Source: Linnemannia elongata (Eukaryota; Mortierellomycota; Mortierellomycetes; Mortierellales; Mortierellaceae). Taken from it: 64,000 nt of DNA. Below are positions 34,143-44,603 of this stretch, in pieces. The stretch's first letter is position 1; every line of letters starts with the position of its first letter. The notes under the pieces were generated by a model. It ran no database searches and was not told where the DNA came from. It saw only the letters and a list, made by a program, of their open reading frames with translations. A program made the translations under genes and the position numbers. The stretch is taken from the NCBI GenBank assembly GCA_036320915.1, contig JAXBDG010000008.1, positions 682,001 to 746,000 on the forward strand, read 5' to 3'.

Positions 34143-34200
<58 letters not shown>

Positions 34201-36339
34201 GCAGCAACAAGAACAACAACGACAATCATCCCGTATTACTCGTTCGTTACCAGCGTGGGGTTCAAGCCTAGCAGCCGACTTCCGTTCAGCATCTTTACGG
34301 GTGTCGATGATGGCTTTCTCGACTATCTGGAGCGTTATGGACATAAGAGTCGATATTTGTTGGAGTGTTCTGTCATGGACAAGTTTGACCGCGAGTCAGA
34401 CGACTGGATGGTTCAGTATACTGCTGGTCAAGAAATCTGTAGGGACTTAACATGGGCGCTCAGCATGGACGCAGAACGTGTCAAGACGTTGTCTATCCCT
34501 CTCTCGGATATCACCCACTACTTGCCATTGGTCAGTCGCTTCGAGGTCGTCACGGATGTGACATTTTTATTGCACAGGGACGCCCGACCAGCTGGAGAAT
34601 GGCAACAAAGCGCAACTTTAGAGCAGCAGGAGGCATGGAAGATGCTACAGATGGAGAGGCCGCAGCAACTCGAGGCTATGATTTTGTTTGTACAGGAGCA
34701 CAGGGGACGACTTCCCGGGGTACTCGCCACTGGTCGATGCAGCCGCCTCATAGAGGGGTTTGGGGAAAAGGACTGCCCAGAGGAATATCAACTTCGCCTA
34801 CTCCAGGCTCTCCCACCGCTGACCAACCCACGCTCTCTGGATTCTGACAACTGGACCCATTTTGTTGTCCAAGCAAAGAACACTGACCTCTCGTTTGTCA
34901 GGACTTTCGAGCCTCCCTCAACACCATTGTATGAACATTTTGCACAGGAGCCGTTTCTACACCGCTGTCGCACCCTCGAGTCCATCACTATGGATTTCTC
35001 AGGCGACGACGACACCTTCCAATGGGCAGTGGACGAGCGTATCATGCGTAACGCCTACATCACTGCTGGTCGACACTCTCGACTTCCTCAACAACCGCTT
35101 GTTTCTCTTCGCCATTTCGCTGGCAGCCATGGGGCGCTCTGTACAGGACGACACGTCAACGATGTTGCCTTTGCATTCTGCGATACAATCGAAACCATCG
35201 ACGTCACAGACAAATGGACATGGGATCATGGGGACGAGGCCGTTCAGAAGGCACCCGAGATCCTCACATACTACTACGAGTCCTTATGGTCCATCCCGCG
35301 GCTTTCGACATTCAAGGTGTCCATTTTATGCAAAAATCTCCGCATAGAACCAAGCCTCTTGTCTCGTTGCCCTCAGCTCGTCACTGTGAGCCTTCACGAC
35401 TGCCGGGAAGAGTATGTCATGGGTGACATTGAGTACTGGAAACCAGCAGAGCTACCTCGATTGACAACACTTGACCTACAAGGAACGCCCGCCATCTCAT
35501 TTCACCCAGACATCCTCAAAAGCACGCCTGAACTTCGGTCCCTGTGCTTATTGATTTATCATGAGACTCTTCATAACAGCTTCATCCCACCGCCCGAGGA
35601 TTTTGTTCGCATGGATATGGGCGTATCCGGTGAAACCACCCTTAGTAAGATCTTCTCGACATACACAGCAGCCCGCCGCCCTGTTTGGACCTGGGACTGG
35701 GACCTGCCCAAGTTGACCAAGTTGACGCTGGAGTCGGAGCATGCCTACAGATTTCAGTTCAGGATGCTGGGTGGTACACCGAGTCTTGTTGAATTATCCA
35801 TCAACAGTAGGTCGTTGTCGGGCTTGCACGGACGGACAATTGGTCTTGCGGACCTCCTCAAGTCTGGTACAGTGTCTTCGTCATCAGCCCAGATTCTTGT
35901 CGGATCAGGAGAAGTGCCGACGCAAGAGGCTCAGGAATCAGTGGACATGGACATGGATTCAACAAGCACATCAGGGCAGAAACCCGAATACGTCCACGTG
36001 CCGGCCTTAAAGATCTTTGACCTGAGAGGACTCTGGGTCTTAGACGACCCCGCTGTTTTAGAAGTGCTCTGTTCCAAGGTCATGCCCAAGGTCTCTGAGC
36101 TGATCATGGTTGACGGCTGCGATGGATTCAGTCTTACCGAATGGGTCGAATTGACTTCGAGCCATCTGCACCTTCTGATGTTCGCAAGAATCCGAATGGC
36201 AACGACTTTGAATGAAGTGAAGGGAGTTGGATTGGGACGCATGCGTGGTGTTCCTTCTTATCCATCCAGGTATACCTTGGTCAATAGGCCCAAAGGACAC
36301 ATCCCCAAGGAGAACGCAGTTTATGCGTTTTACGACTAA
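33827..36339 (+). pseudogene. F-box/LRR-like protein gene with a probable frameshift in the F-box
   Basis: The natural start is ATG 33827 (MSTSFPLPLECLQLIILLLV, then QECDSNTLYS), an F-box-like opening. Near 33910-33918 the expected continuation LLQTNKYICSATIPLLYKDP is in another frame. A loss of about 7 nt within a CTACTC-type repeat would explain the shift. Read as is, the first frame stops at 34025-34027. The second frame stays open to 36339 and could start at ATG 34012, giving 775 aa without an F-box. A (CAA)n microsatellite at about 34142-34203 reads as poly-Thr. The remaining 700 aa have LRR-like segments (LPRLTTLDLQGTP, LPKLTKLTLESEH, VPALKIFDLRGLW), usual for fungal F-box substrate adaptors of SCF ubiquitin ligases. 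Sequencing error or real gene loss are both possible. Confidence 0.65.
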
Positions 36340-37070
36340 AGTTAATGATAGATTTAAGCCAATTTTGAATGTTGTTTCACGATAATAAATCAACTTGGAC
36401 CGTACTAATACTGTGCGTATTTGAAGGAGGTCTAGAGGTATCTGTTGGATGTTCAGGAGAAAAATCATGAATGCATGTGTTGTGTATTGTTCGAAAAAGA
36501 ATCATCCATTTCTTTCAATTTTAATCGGAGCAACGGAGTTATTTGGACGCGCTTGCTGAGAAAAAAGGAAAATCGCGCACGGTCAGGGCTAAAAGGCATT
36601 AAGCATGAGTGGAGGTGGAGGTGGGGTTGCTCCTGAGAAAAAGTGGTCTAAAAAAAGATGTCGCCCGATGGTCAAATAGCACAGGGGGGTCTGACATTGA
36701 AGTCGCTCTAGGTGTTTCTGAGAACGTGTTCAAGGGAGGCGAGGGTAGTGGGATCGACTCTTTCCTTGCCAGAGTCTCGCACTCGATCCAGGTCTCGGCT
36801 GCCCTGATTCATCTAGGACCTTGTTTCTGAGTCTCGATTCTGTAGGGTGCAGTGACAAAGTCGCGTTTTGGTTATTGTTGGCTTATTCAATAGTCGAAAG
36901 CATTGACAAACATCAAAGAAAAGAAGTGGAAGATGCTCGGGAAGAGTATGCTTTTATTGCGAGTATGATACAGCGTATGAGTGAGTATAAAGATGATGTA
37001 CAACCCCCGTTGAGGCAATGGAGGTGAGAGGAGGTAAATGCCCTCGTCAGAGAAAACTAGAGAAAACTGA
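36340..37070. other. region between F-box-like gene and copy D'
   Basis: AATAAAT at about 36385 serves the F-box gene. The outer identical arm starts at 36553. The rest mirrors 31034-31551, the 3' flank of copy D. No further gene supported. Confidence 0.5.
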
Positions 37071-37256
37071 CTACAAGAGGCTAAAGTTGGCGGGCATGGT
37101 CTGGACCGACTTGCGGAGAGCCATCTCGAGGGCCTGGTCGCGGGTCATCTTGGGGACCTGAGAAGGCCGGTGGGTGTCAACTGAGGGACGAGGAGTCTGG
37201 GCTGGGGTCGAGGCAGCGGATGAGGTCTTGTTCTTGTTAGACTTGAAGAGAGACAT
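37071..37256 (-). CDS. small MSLFKS-family protein, copy D' (right)
   Basis: 61 aa; exact mirror of copy D (30848-31033), with the same TATATAAAA box in reverse at 37384-37392 and the same poly(A) signal. Here it is convergent with the longer F-box-like gene instead of the remnant. Confidence 0.8.
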   Translation of the reverse strand: MSLFKSNKNKTSSAASTPAQTPRPSVDTHRPSQVPKMTRDQALEMALRKSVQTMPANFSLL

Positions 37257-38257
37257 GGTTGGTGGATGTTTAGTGGCTGGTGAGATGGGTCTTGAGTAGA
37301 GGTACTTGGAGCTGGTCTTGCTTGTTGTTGTTGCTTTTTGTTGTTGTTGAGTGATGGAGGAAAAAAGAGGGTGGTCAACAACCTTTTATATATGATTCCT
37401 GGCCCTTTCCTTTCTACTTTGTAGGGTCTCTCCATGACTCGAACCTGCCAAGGCTGAACCGGTACCGTAGCCAAGAATCATAAAGTTTCTCTCTCTCTTT
37501 CTACTTCTTCACCCCCGCAGTTTGGGTTTCCCATACCCGCAGCATACACTAATTGCAAGAAAAAGGTCGCCGAGCCACTTTTGGCACGGTTGTTCATTTC
37601 CTCTCTTGGCAGTGTTGGAGACAACAAAGCAACATTCTGTGCCAAGGTATACACTCCGCCCGCTGTCCTTTTTGGTCCACTACCCCACTGCCCCTGTCCA
37701 CTCTGCCGCCTCTCTCATTGCATCCAATGGAGTCCATATTTGTACCTGTCCCACCTCTCTCTGTACACGTTCGTGTCAACAATCGTCATCAAAGGTTGAG
37801 GGTTGGTTGTGAAAATGTGAGCGTCGAATTTCTTTTCTTCTGTGCGGAGACAAAAAAAAACAAAGGAAGAACTGCGAGAAAAGCAACATGTCTAATTCGA
37901 GAATTCGAGAAGGGAAAGAAGGTGACACTCCGCACATTGCCACAGAAGCGAATGGAATGGTCCATGCTCGACCTTCGTCCCCTTCCTCGGCCACGCTCGG
38001 CAGTCGGCAGTCGATTTTCTGAGTTGTTGACGTCTCTTTCAAACGTCGTTGCTAAGATAGGAAACGCTTAAAGACAAATGTCGAGGGAACTCAAAAGGGT
38101 ATAAAAGGCACAGCATCCCTCCCTCTTTTTCTATTCCTCATCACAACAACCAAACACAACAACAACAACTCAAGCTATCCCAAGCGACCAACCACCAAAG
38201 GAACCCACCCTCAAGTCTCCCTCCCACTCAAGCCAACAACAACACACACAACCAACC
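37257..38257. promoter_or_regulatory. divergent promoter of copies D' and C'
   Basis: Mirror of 29847-30847. TATA boxes are at 37384-37392 (minus, for D') and about 38099-38107 (plus, for C'). The shared motif AATGGTCCATGCTCG is at 37956-37970. The TTCGAGAATTCGAGAA pair is at 37896-37911. Confidence 0.55.
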
Positions 38258-38437
38258 ATGTCTCTCTTCAAGTCCAACAAGAACAAGACCGCCTCTGCTG
38301 CCACCACCCCTGCCCAGACCCCTCGTGCCTCCCTCAACGAGCAGCGTCCTGAGACCAAGATGACTCAGGAGCAAGCCATCAAGATGGCGATGAAGAAGAC
38401 TGTCCAGACCAACGTCCTCAACTTCAACCTTATGTAA
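38258..38437 (+). CDS. small MSLFKS-family protein, copy C' (right)
   Basis: 59 aa; exact mirror of copy C (29667-29846), including leader, TATA box and 3' flank. Transcribed away from D' and convergent with B'. Confidence 0.8.
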   Translation: MSLFKSNKNKTASAATTPAQTPRASLNEQRPETKMTQEQAIKMAMKKTVQTNVLNFNLM

Positions 38438-39078
38438 AGCAGCACCAACACCAGGTCCAGCTGATCCACAAGGACGGTCTCCCCAAAGGGCGGTCTCCCT
38501 CAAGGCCTGTCTCTCATACCCCTACGCTTTGCATCACTTCATCACATCCCAACCTGCATTCTCAATCCTGTAATATAAAATAAACACTTGCATCCTATTT
38601 CTACTATACCTACTTTGTATCTACCCCGGTTTTCCCTTCATGTCTGTCATAACGAATGATGTTCTGAGATTAGGCAATTGAAAGAAGTCAAAGAGTAAGA
38701 AAGAAGGAGGGACGATTGGTTAGTTCGATCCATCAGCCCGATCCATCAAACAGGTACTGATCAGTCTGACGCATCAACATGTCAATCAGTCTCAGTTTGT
38801 TCCTGACCTTTTCTCTTATGAATAATTTGACGCGTGTTCACGGTGGAGAGAAAGATCGGAAGTACGAAATGAAAAGGCGACAGTTGTTGATCACTCCCCC
38901 TCCACATTCCATGACATGGTATGGTATGCAAGCATTCACATCAAACAAGAAGGTGTAGAGAGTAGTATGTAATGGGTTTATTGAAGATGCAATGGGTTTA
39001 TTAAGATGCTAGTGGTTGGTATTGTACAGTGAAGGATGAATGATATGCAAATGCGGTGTGAAATGGGAAGTCCCGAGT
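38438..39078. other. convergent 3' region between copies C' and B'
   Basis: Mirror of 29026-29666; AATAAA-type 3' signals only, no additional gene seen. Confidence 0.5.
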
Positions 39079-39267
39079 TTACAGAAGGCTAAAGTGGTGA
39101 GGCAACTTCTGTTGAGAGTTGTGCATGGCCAGACGGATGGCCTGCTCACGAGTCATCGTGTTTCCCTCGACAACTGGGCGTTGTGCATCGATCGATGTGC
39201 GAGGGGACTGGGCTGGAGAGGCGGCAGCGGAGGCTGACTTGTTCTTGTTGGACTTGAAGAGAGACAT
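39079..39267 (-). CDS. small MSLFKS-family protein, copy B' (right)
   Basis: 62 aa; exact mirror of copy B (28837-29025). Its TATA box lies at 39419-39426 in reverse, and the shared motif CCGAGCATGGACCATT is at 39478-39493. Confidence 0.8.
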   Translation of the reverse strand: MSLFKSNKNKSASAAASPAQSPRTSIDAQRPVVEGNTMTREQAIRLAMHNSQQKLPHHFSLL

Positions 39268-39995
39268 GATTGTGTTTTGACTTGTAAGGAGTGGTTGGGA
39301 CTTGGAGGGAGAGATGGAGTCTTGGTTGCTTGGGTAGCTTGGGTAGCTTTGTTCTTTGCTTGGTTGTTGTATTTGTTGGTGGTGAAAATGAAGAAACAAA
39401 AGGGAGGGGATCAGACGGGTTTTATACTTGTTGGTTTTGTAATCAACTTGCTTTCTAATCGATTATCGTGCCACCTTCCGAGCATGGACCATTCTGGCTG
39501 CTTCTTCTTTTGTGTCATAATCATCATCTTTTGAAGCGGAGCTATGCAACAGAATTAGAGTCATGGCCGTAGTTCTGCGGCGACAAGAGAGTCAACACTT
39601 GCTCACCAATTATGACGCTCTTTGTTTGCTTGACCCTGAGGCATTTTGAGTGCAAACAGAGAGAAAAAGACAAATAGAGAGAAATAAAGATTTTTCCAGT
39701 GCGGCGGCGGATGGGAAGAAGGAGCGGAGTGTAACTCTATCAACAAACCCATGCTTGCCAAGAGTGGAAATGAACCGTTCAACTCAATTGCACTCTTGGC
39801 TATGACGATGATGTCCCAATTGCACCTAGGCCTCTGGGTTGTCAACTTGTATAAATACTTGCTCTCTCCCCACCTTTTTCATTCCTCATTCTCAACAACA
39901 ACATCAACAAACAACAGCAACTCTAGCAACCCAGAGCAACTCTCCCTCCATATATCAAGTCCTCCCTCTCAAGCCAACCAACAATACAACCAGCC
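39268..39995. promoter_or_regulatory. divergent promoter of copies B' and A'
   Basis: Mirror of 28109-28836, with a TATA box for A' at 39850-39857 (TATAAATA) and for B' at 39419-39426. Confidence 0.55.
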
Positions 39996-40178
39996 ATGTC
40001 TCTCTTCAAGTCCAACAAGAACAAGACCTCCTCTGCTGCCTCGACCCCAGCCCAGACCCCTCGCTCCTCAGTCGATGGCCAGCGCCCTGCTCAAGTCAAG
40101 ATGACCCGCGACCAGGCTCTCGAGATGGCTCTCCGCAAGTCAGTTCAGACCATGCCCGCCAACTTTAGCCTCATGTAA
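39996..40178 (+). CDS. small MSLFKS-family protein, copy A' (right)
   Basis: 60 aa; exact mirror of copy A (27926-28108). Its AATAAAC signal at 40283-40289 is the outermost part of the inverted repeat. It is convergent with the RUS-like gene, whose stop codon is at 40373. Confidence 0.8.
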   Translation: MSLFKSNKNKTSSAASTPAQTPRSSVDGQRPAQVKMTRDQALEMALRKSVQTMPANFSLM

Positions 40179-40372
40179 TTGGGGTCCTCTATGGCCTCAC
40201 TACCCTCCCCAAGCATTCGCCTGTAATAGACCTGTACCATCACCCCCTCACATTTGCATCACACTCATCTTTTGTACAACATAATAAACATTCTCCAACT
40301 TTCATCCTGCTCTGCACCCTGGCCTGAAGCGCTCCATGCACTGCGGATGAAAATGTAGGCAAAATATATCTT

Positions 40373-42609
40373 TTAATCTATTTGGATACGGTTGCGATCG
40401 CCGTCTGTAAGGAATAAACTATCCGTGTCCCACTCTTTCTGTCTCATAACCTCTGTCAACCTCGGCACAGTTTCTATAGCCTCCTCATGTGCCTGTCTAA
40501 TAGCCATGCTCCACTGATCCTCCTTCGAAATCCCACTACCACTGCCCTGCTGCTGCTGCTGCATGATCGCTCTAGTCGCGCAAGCATGGTAGAATCCCTG
40601 AACCAAATCCTTGCCCCTGGCCTTCTTGTCGAACCAAATCACCACCTTATTCGCCTTGATATCCGCCATCATATAATAGTGCTCCTTCTGGATCAAATCC
40701 ACCTGCCTAAACGCTCGATCTAGTGCCTCCGTTCCTTTGCCACGTCCCGCAAATCGATGAATAGCCGGTTCGACCTCAATACCGACTCTGAAGGGCGACT
40801 GGTATGCCGTAACAAAGACCTCCTTGTGCGCCACTTGCATGGGTGTTGGTACAAGTTCCTCCAGCTTGTGAACCAATTCTGCGAGAGACAACTTTTCTCT
40901 CTTCTGTCCTGGCTCTTTGTCAAAGATAAGCTCCTTCATGACACTGTAAAAGACTGTCTCGGCTCGAGGGATGTTGAGTGATGGTGTGGTGACATAGTGG
41001 CTGGATCGGTAGTTGGAGTAGATGTTGAAGATCGAGAACGGCAAGAAGGTCAGGCACATGGGTACCAATGGGAGCACAGTCGGGTCCTCTGAAATATGGC
41101 TCATCAATGCTGCGATCACAACGCCCAATCCTGTGCCTAAATAATGGCGGGTTATAACAGGCGTGGGAAAAGGTGTTAGAAGCGGCCCACTTCGCTCTCT
41201 TCCTAAGTCCTGATCAACATCCGATCGTCATCCTGTGCACCTACCAACTAGCCCTGCTGCAGTTGTCTGCGATCCTGATTTTCCAGTAATGTCTCCCAAG
41301 CTAGGTTCACACAGAAACAACAAGAGAAGGTCAGCTCAGGGGCTAAGGTCATGGTCAAAATTCATAAAATAATGACATAAGACGTAAATGAACGCCCTCG
41401 TGCACTCACTTGTCCCGGAGGGCAAAGGTCTTGTTCATTTGTGCCCGAGTCGCAGAGCTGGCCAACCAAGCCATGTTTTTACCTAAGGTAGCGTCAAGTA
41501 AAGATCATTAACGGGTGAGTGCTCCATAGTGTCAGGCTCCCCAGTCTAATCAAGGGTAAACGACCCTCGTATTTCGGATCGGGTGAAAGGGACACAGACA
41601 TCTATTTGCGTTTTTGTTAGAGATAGCATAAAGCTTACCGATGTTCGAGATAGAAGCGATCACAAGGAAAGATCCTGGCCAGAGCGGGGTCAGCAACTCT
41701 AACACATTGGCGCCCTGCATGGCGACGGTGGCCTGGAACCGGAACCGCTTTGGCTCGGAGTCAAACTTGTCGCTCACAAAGGATGCATAAACCACACCGC
41801 CCAGCTGTCCCAATCCGTCCTTGATGATCCAATTGAGGGCCGCTGCCATGGGTATAGATCCTGCTCCAAGGCCCATCGCAAACAAGAGCGATTGGGTCGA
41901 TATCACTATCGTGGTTGGGAAAAGAGAACGAAAAAATGTGAGTCAAGGTCCGACCGATCCTTATGTCCCCCAACGTTTGTTTGCATGGGATATCGTGATA
42001 GAAAAACGCCCCACGGTTGTGTTCGCTTTGTTTGTATTTACCTGCTGTGACAGATCCCGCAACATTATGGACAAACTGCCACTTTGCAAAGGGCCAGTAG
42101 TTAGGCGTGACCGACTCCGGGAACCCTTTGGGTAAGAACACCGCCAGCGCCGTCTGTGGCGAGAGCAAGTGCCTGGCCGCATCTATATCTGTCTCTGTCT
42201 CTGTTGTCGATGGTTCTCCTGCTCCTGCTGCTCCCTTGTCAGAGCCTTGTGATGCTGGTGTGGACTGGAAGGAACACGTTTTGGAGTCGTGGTCTGTCGA
42301 GAGGGTCAGAGTCTGCCACTTGGGCAGCCAGGTCCCAACCTTTCGCTGACGGATGCTGAGAGCCTTGAGAGCCGACTGGTCATCGCCACCAGATGCAGAC
42401 GGACTCTTGGTTGAGGTTGAGAGGGATCGAAGTAGATTCCTGGACTTGGTCGGTGTGGTTGAGGGCCATGTTGTTGCAGTGGGAAGAGGTCTGTGGGTCC
42501 TGATCAGGCCATGAAGCCTTCGTTGTGCGGATGTGGGTGAAGCAGAGGTACGGATGGTGTGCCATGAGGATGGCGAGTTAGCTGGGCGGAGGGAGGGGAG
42601 GAAGTTCAT
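40373..42609 (-). CDS. RUS family (DUF647) protein, probably mitochondrial
   Basis: Five exons on the minus strand (42609-42042, 41905-41639, 41482-41410, 41300-41245, 41136-40373) give 575 aa. The N-terminal 75 residues are rich in Arg/Ser/Thr with almost no acidic residues and contain RNLLRSLSTST, typical of a mitochondrial presequence. The DUF647 core includes FLPKGFPESVTPNYWPFAKW, TQSLLFAMGLG, AAALNWIIKDGLGQLGGVVY and the Asn/Gly-rich SISNIGKNMAWLASSATRAQ with membrane-like segments. Plant RUS1/RUS2 of this family act in UV-B and vitamin B6-related root signalling. The fungal role is not established, so no function is assigned. Confidence 0.85.
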
Positions 42610-44055
42610 GATTCTGACCCCCTGTCGCGTTGGTTTATGAAGGAAAGGGAGAAAGAGTAAAGGAGAGAAAGAAGAGTGTGGGAGAAAAGGCAGCGACGGG
42701 TCGGGGAAAGGCAGACAGGGGGGACAGAGAATTCGATTCAAAAATCATGTCAAACGCGACATTCTCATATGCTAAAAACCAGGAACTTGCTTTTGCTCCA
42801 CTCCATCATACTTTTCTTACCCTGCTCTGTAGCCTCTTGCTCTTCTTTATTCCTTTCCACCACTTTTGAATATCGGACGATAGGTTTGGCCGCTTCCCTG
42901 TCTGCTCGTTCTTCTCCTTTTGTTTTTATGCATTCGCCTCGCCTCTTTCAGTGTTAGGTCAGAAGTGAAAGAGTGGTTTGTTGCTTATGAGGTTTTCTTC
43001 CATTGCGACCGTTTTTTATTTGTTCTAGATCAATGACACAGGTGCAGTTTCAGTGATGGTACCTGAGATCAAATCAACTCTGGTGCTGAGGTGATGGTAC
43101 CTGGATGGGAAATCGACCTTTTGTTGATTATCAATCTTTCTTGTAGGTAAATAAGAGAGGGGGGCGCCACTATCTATCAATTGCGCCGACTGTTGATTCG
43201 CGCCATAGTGCCAGGTTGAAGAACGAGGCCAAATACGCAAACTAATCGCATCCGCATACGTTGAGGACATCTACGCGTCGCAAACGATGGGTAAGGAATG
43301 AAAAGGCGTCCTAGCAGCTAGCAAGCAACAAAAAGAGAGCTTACGTCCTCTTCCTCTTCCTCTTCCTCTTCTCTCTATTCTCTTCTCAAGGCAGCACGAT
43401 GCTTTTTCGTCCGTTTAGCTTTCACTTAAATGAGCGGTGCATGGAGGGTGAGGGGAATCCGGCAAGTGCAATTTCTTGGACTCATGACAATCAGCTTCAT
43501 AGATACACTAGCCATATCTTCCCCTGTTTAGTCTGTAGAGGTCGACACACCCCGCGACAAGATCTTACTTTCCTATCGACATAAGGTAAATTCATAGCTT
43601 CCAGAAGAAGGTCAATTGTCGATCATGACGACTATGGCCAATAGTAAGTGGGCTCAGCCTTCAGCTTTCAGGAGACAGTCTGTGTCCAAGGGGAGGGGGG
43701 CAAAAGGAGAAAGAGTGTGTTTGTTCGTCTGTGCTTACTATCAAGTGCAAACAAGTGTGTCCTACTCCTCCTTCTCCTCGTTTGAGTCGCTGTCTCCTAT
43801 TTTCATTTCCGTGCTCTTTTTTTCCCGCCATGCAAAGTAGATGCTTCTTTTGTTCACGGTCGTGTGCCTATGATTATCTTTTGCCACTTGTTTCAATAAA
43901 AGGTACGATCCATCGCTTTCTAGGATCGATTGAAATGCAATAAACGCGGAGAAAGGTCCCCGGATTTTTTTTACCTATGCATCGCCGCTTTCCTGCAAAG
44001 TAACAGGTTCGAGGAACATACCCTCCACGAAGGAAGAGGAGATACATCCACGCAT

Positions 44056-44095
<40 letters not shown>

Positions 44096-44603
44096 GTTTG
44101 ATTTTTCGTGAGTGAGTGGAAAGACTAATATACACAAAAGCGTCCTAATGATACTTCAACCCCGTCTTTTGTTGTGTCCATGAACACACAGACACATACA
44201 CAGGCACCGCGCGTTTCTATCTCATAGATGTCCTTTTCACTTGGCATATTTCACCCTCCATTTGTAAACCGCCACTCCACCTGTCTTTACATCCTGGAAT
44301 GAGATATAAAGAGAGTCGTTTGGTACCATTATCTTTTCTTTCGTTTTCCAACCATCATCCATTCTTTACTTGCATCCTGACATACTCCTTCCTTTCCCTC
44401 CTTTCCCTTCCACCCGTACTTTTCTTCCGCCTTCGCATCTATCTACTTCATATCTACTTCATATCTACTATAGCATCTACTCTCTACTTACCCCATTTCA
44501 TTATCCCATCACATCACATTTCGAATCGCTCGTTCACTCCCCTCACTCATTCTTTCATTCACCTTCATACCTTGCTCAGCATAACGCAGCCCACAATATC
44601 ATC
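42610..44603. other. intergenic region between RUS-like and KEP-type genes
   Basis: Upstream regions of two divergent genes. It contains two copies of TGATGGTACCTG (43054-43065 and 43092-43103), a CTTCCT-type repeat at about 43345-43375 and a 36-nt T tract at 44059-44094. No gene of recognisable composition was seen. Confidence 0.45.

Larger units (their letters stand above)
33056..36552. repeat. right inner arm of the palindrome (diverged, with F-box gene)
   Basis: 33056-33890 is the diverged mirror of 31847-32627, and about 36270-36552 is the diverged mirror of 31552-31840. Between them lies the F-box/LRR-like coding region that was lost from the left arm. Together with the outer arms this makes one palindrome with unequal inner parts. 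Confidence 0.75.
36553..40289. repeat. right arm of large inverted repeat (identical part)
   Basis: Reverse complement of 27815-31551 with constant coordinate sum 68104. The outer edge, 40289, is inside the AATAAAC signal of copy A' and only 84 bp from the 3' end of the RUS-like gene. Confidence 0.9.

Noticed and set aside
34055..34450. Poly-Gln ORF inside the F-box-like gene
   Set aside because: It is an alternative frame of the (CAA)n run; the flanking LRR-like protein is in the other frame on the right side, and no independent start signals are seen.
27815..40289. Transposon explanation for the palindrome
   Set aside because: No transposase, integrase, reverse transcriptase, terminal repeats or flanking target duplications could be found at either end.
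44370..44603. 78-residue N-terminal extension of the repeat precursor
   Set aside because: The upstream part is low-complexity leader sequence; the ATG at 44604 begins a clear signal peptide.
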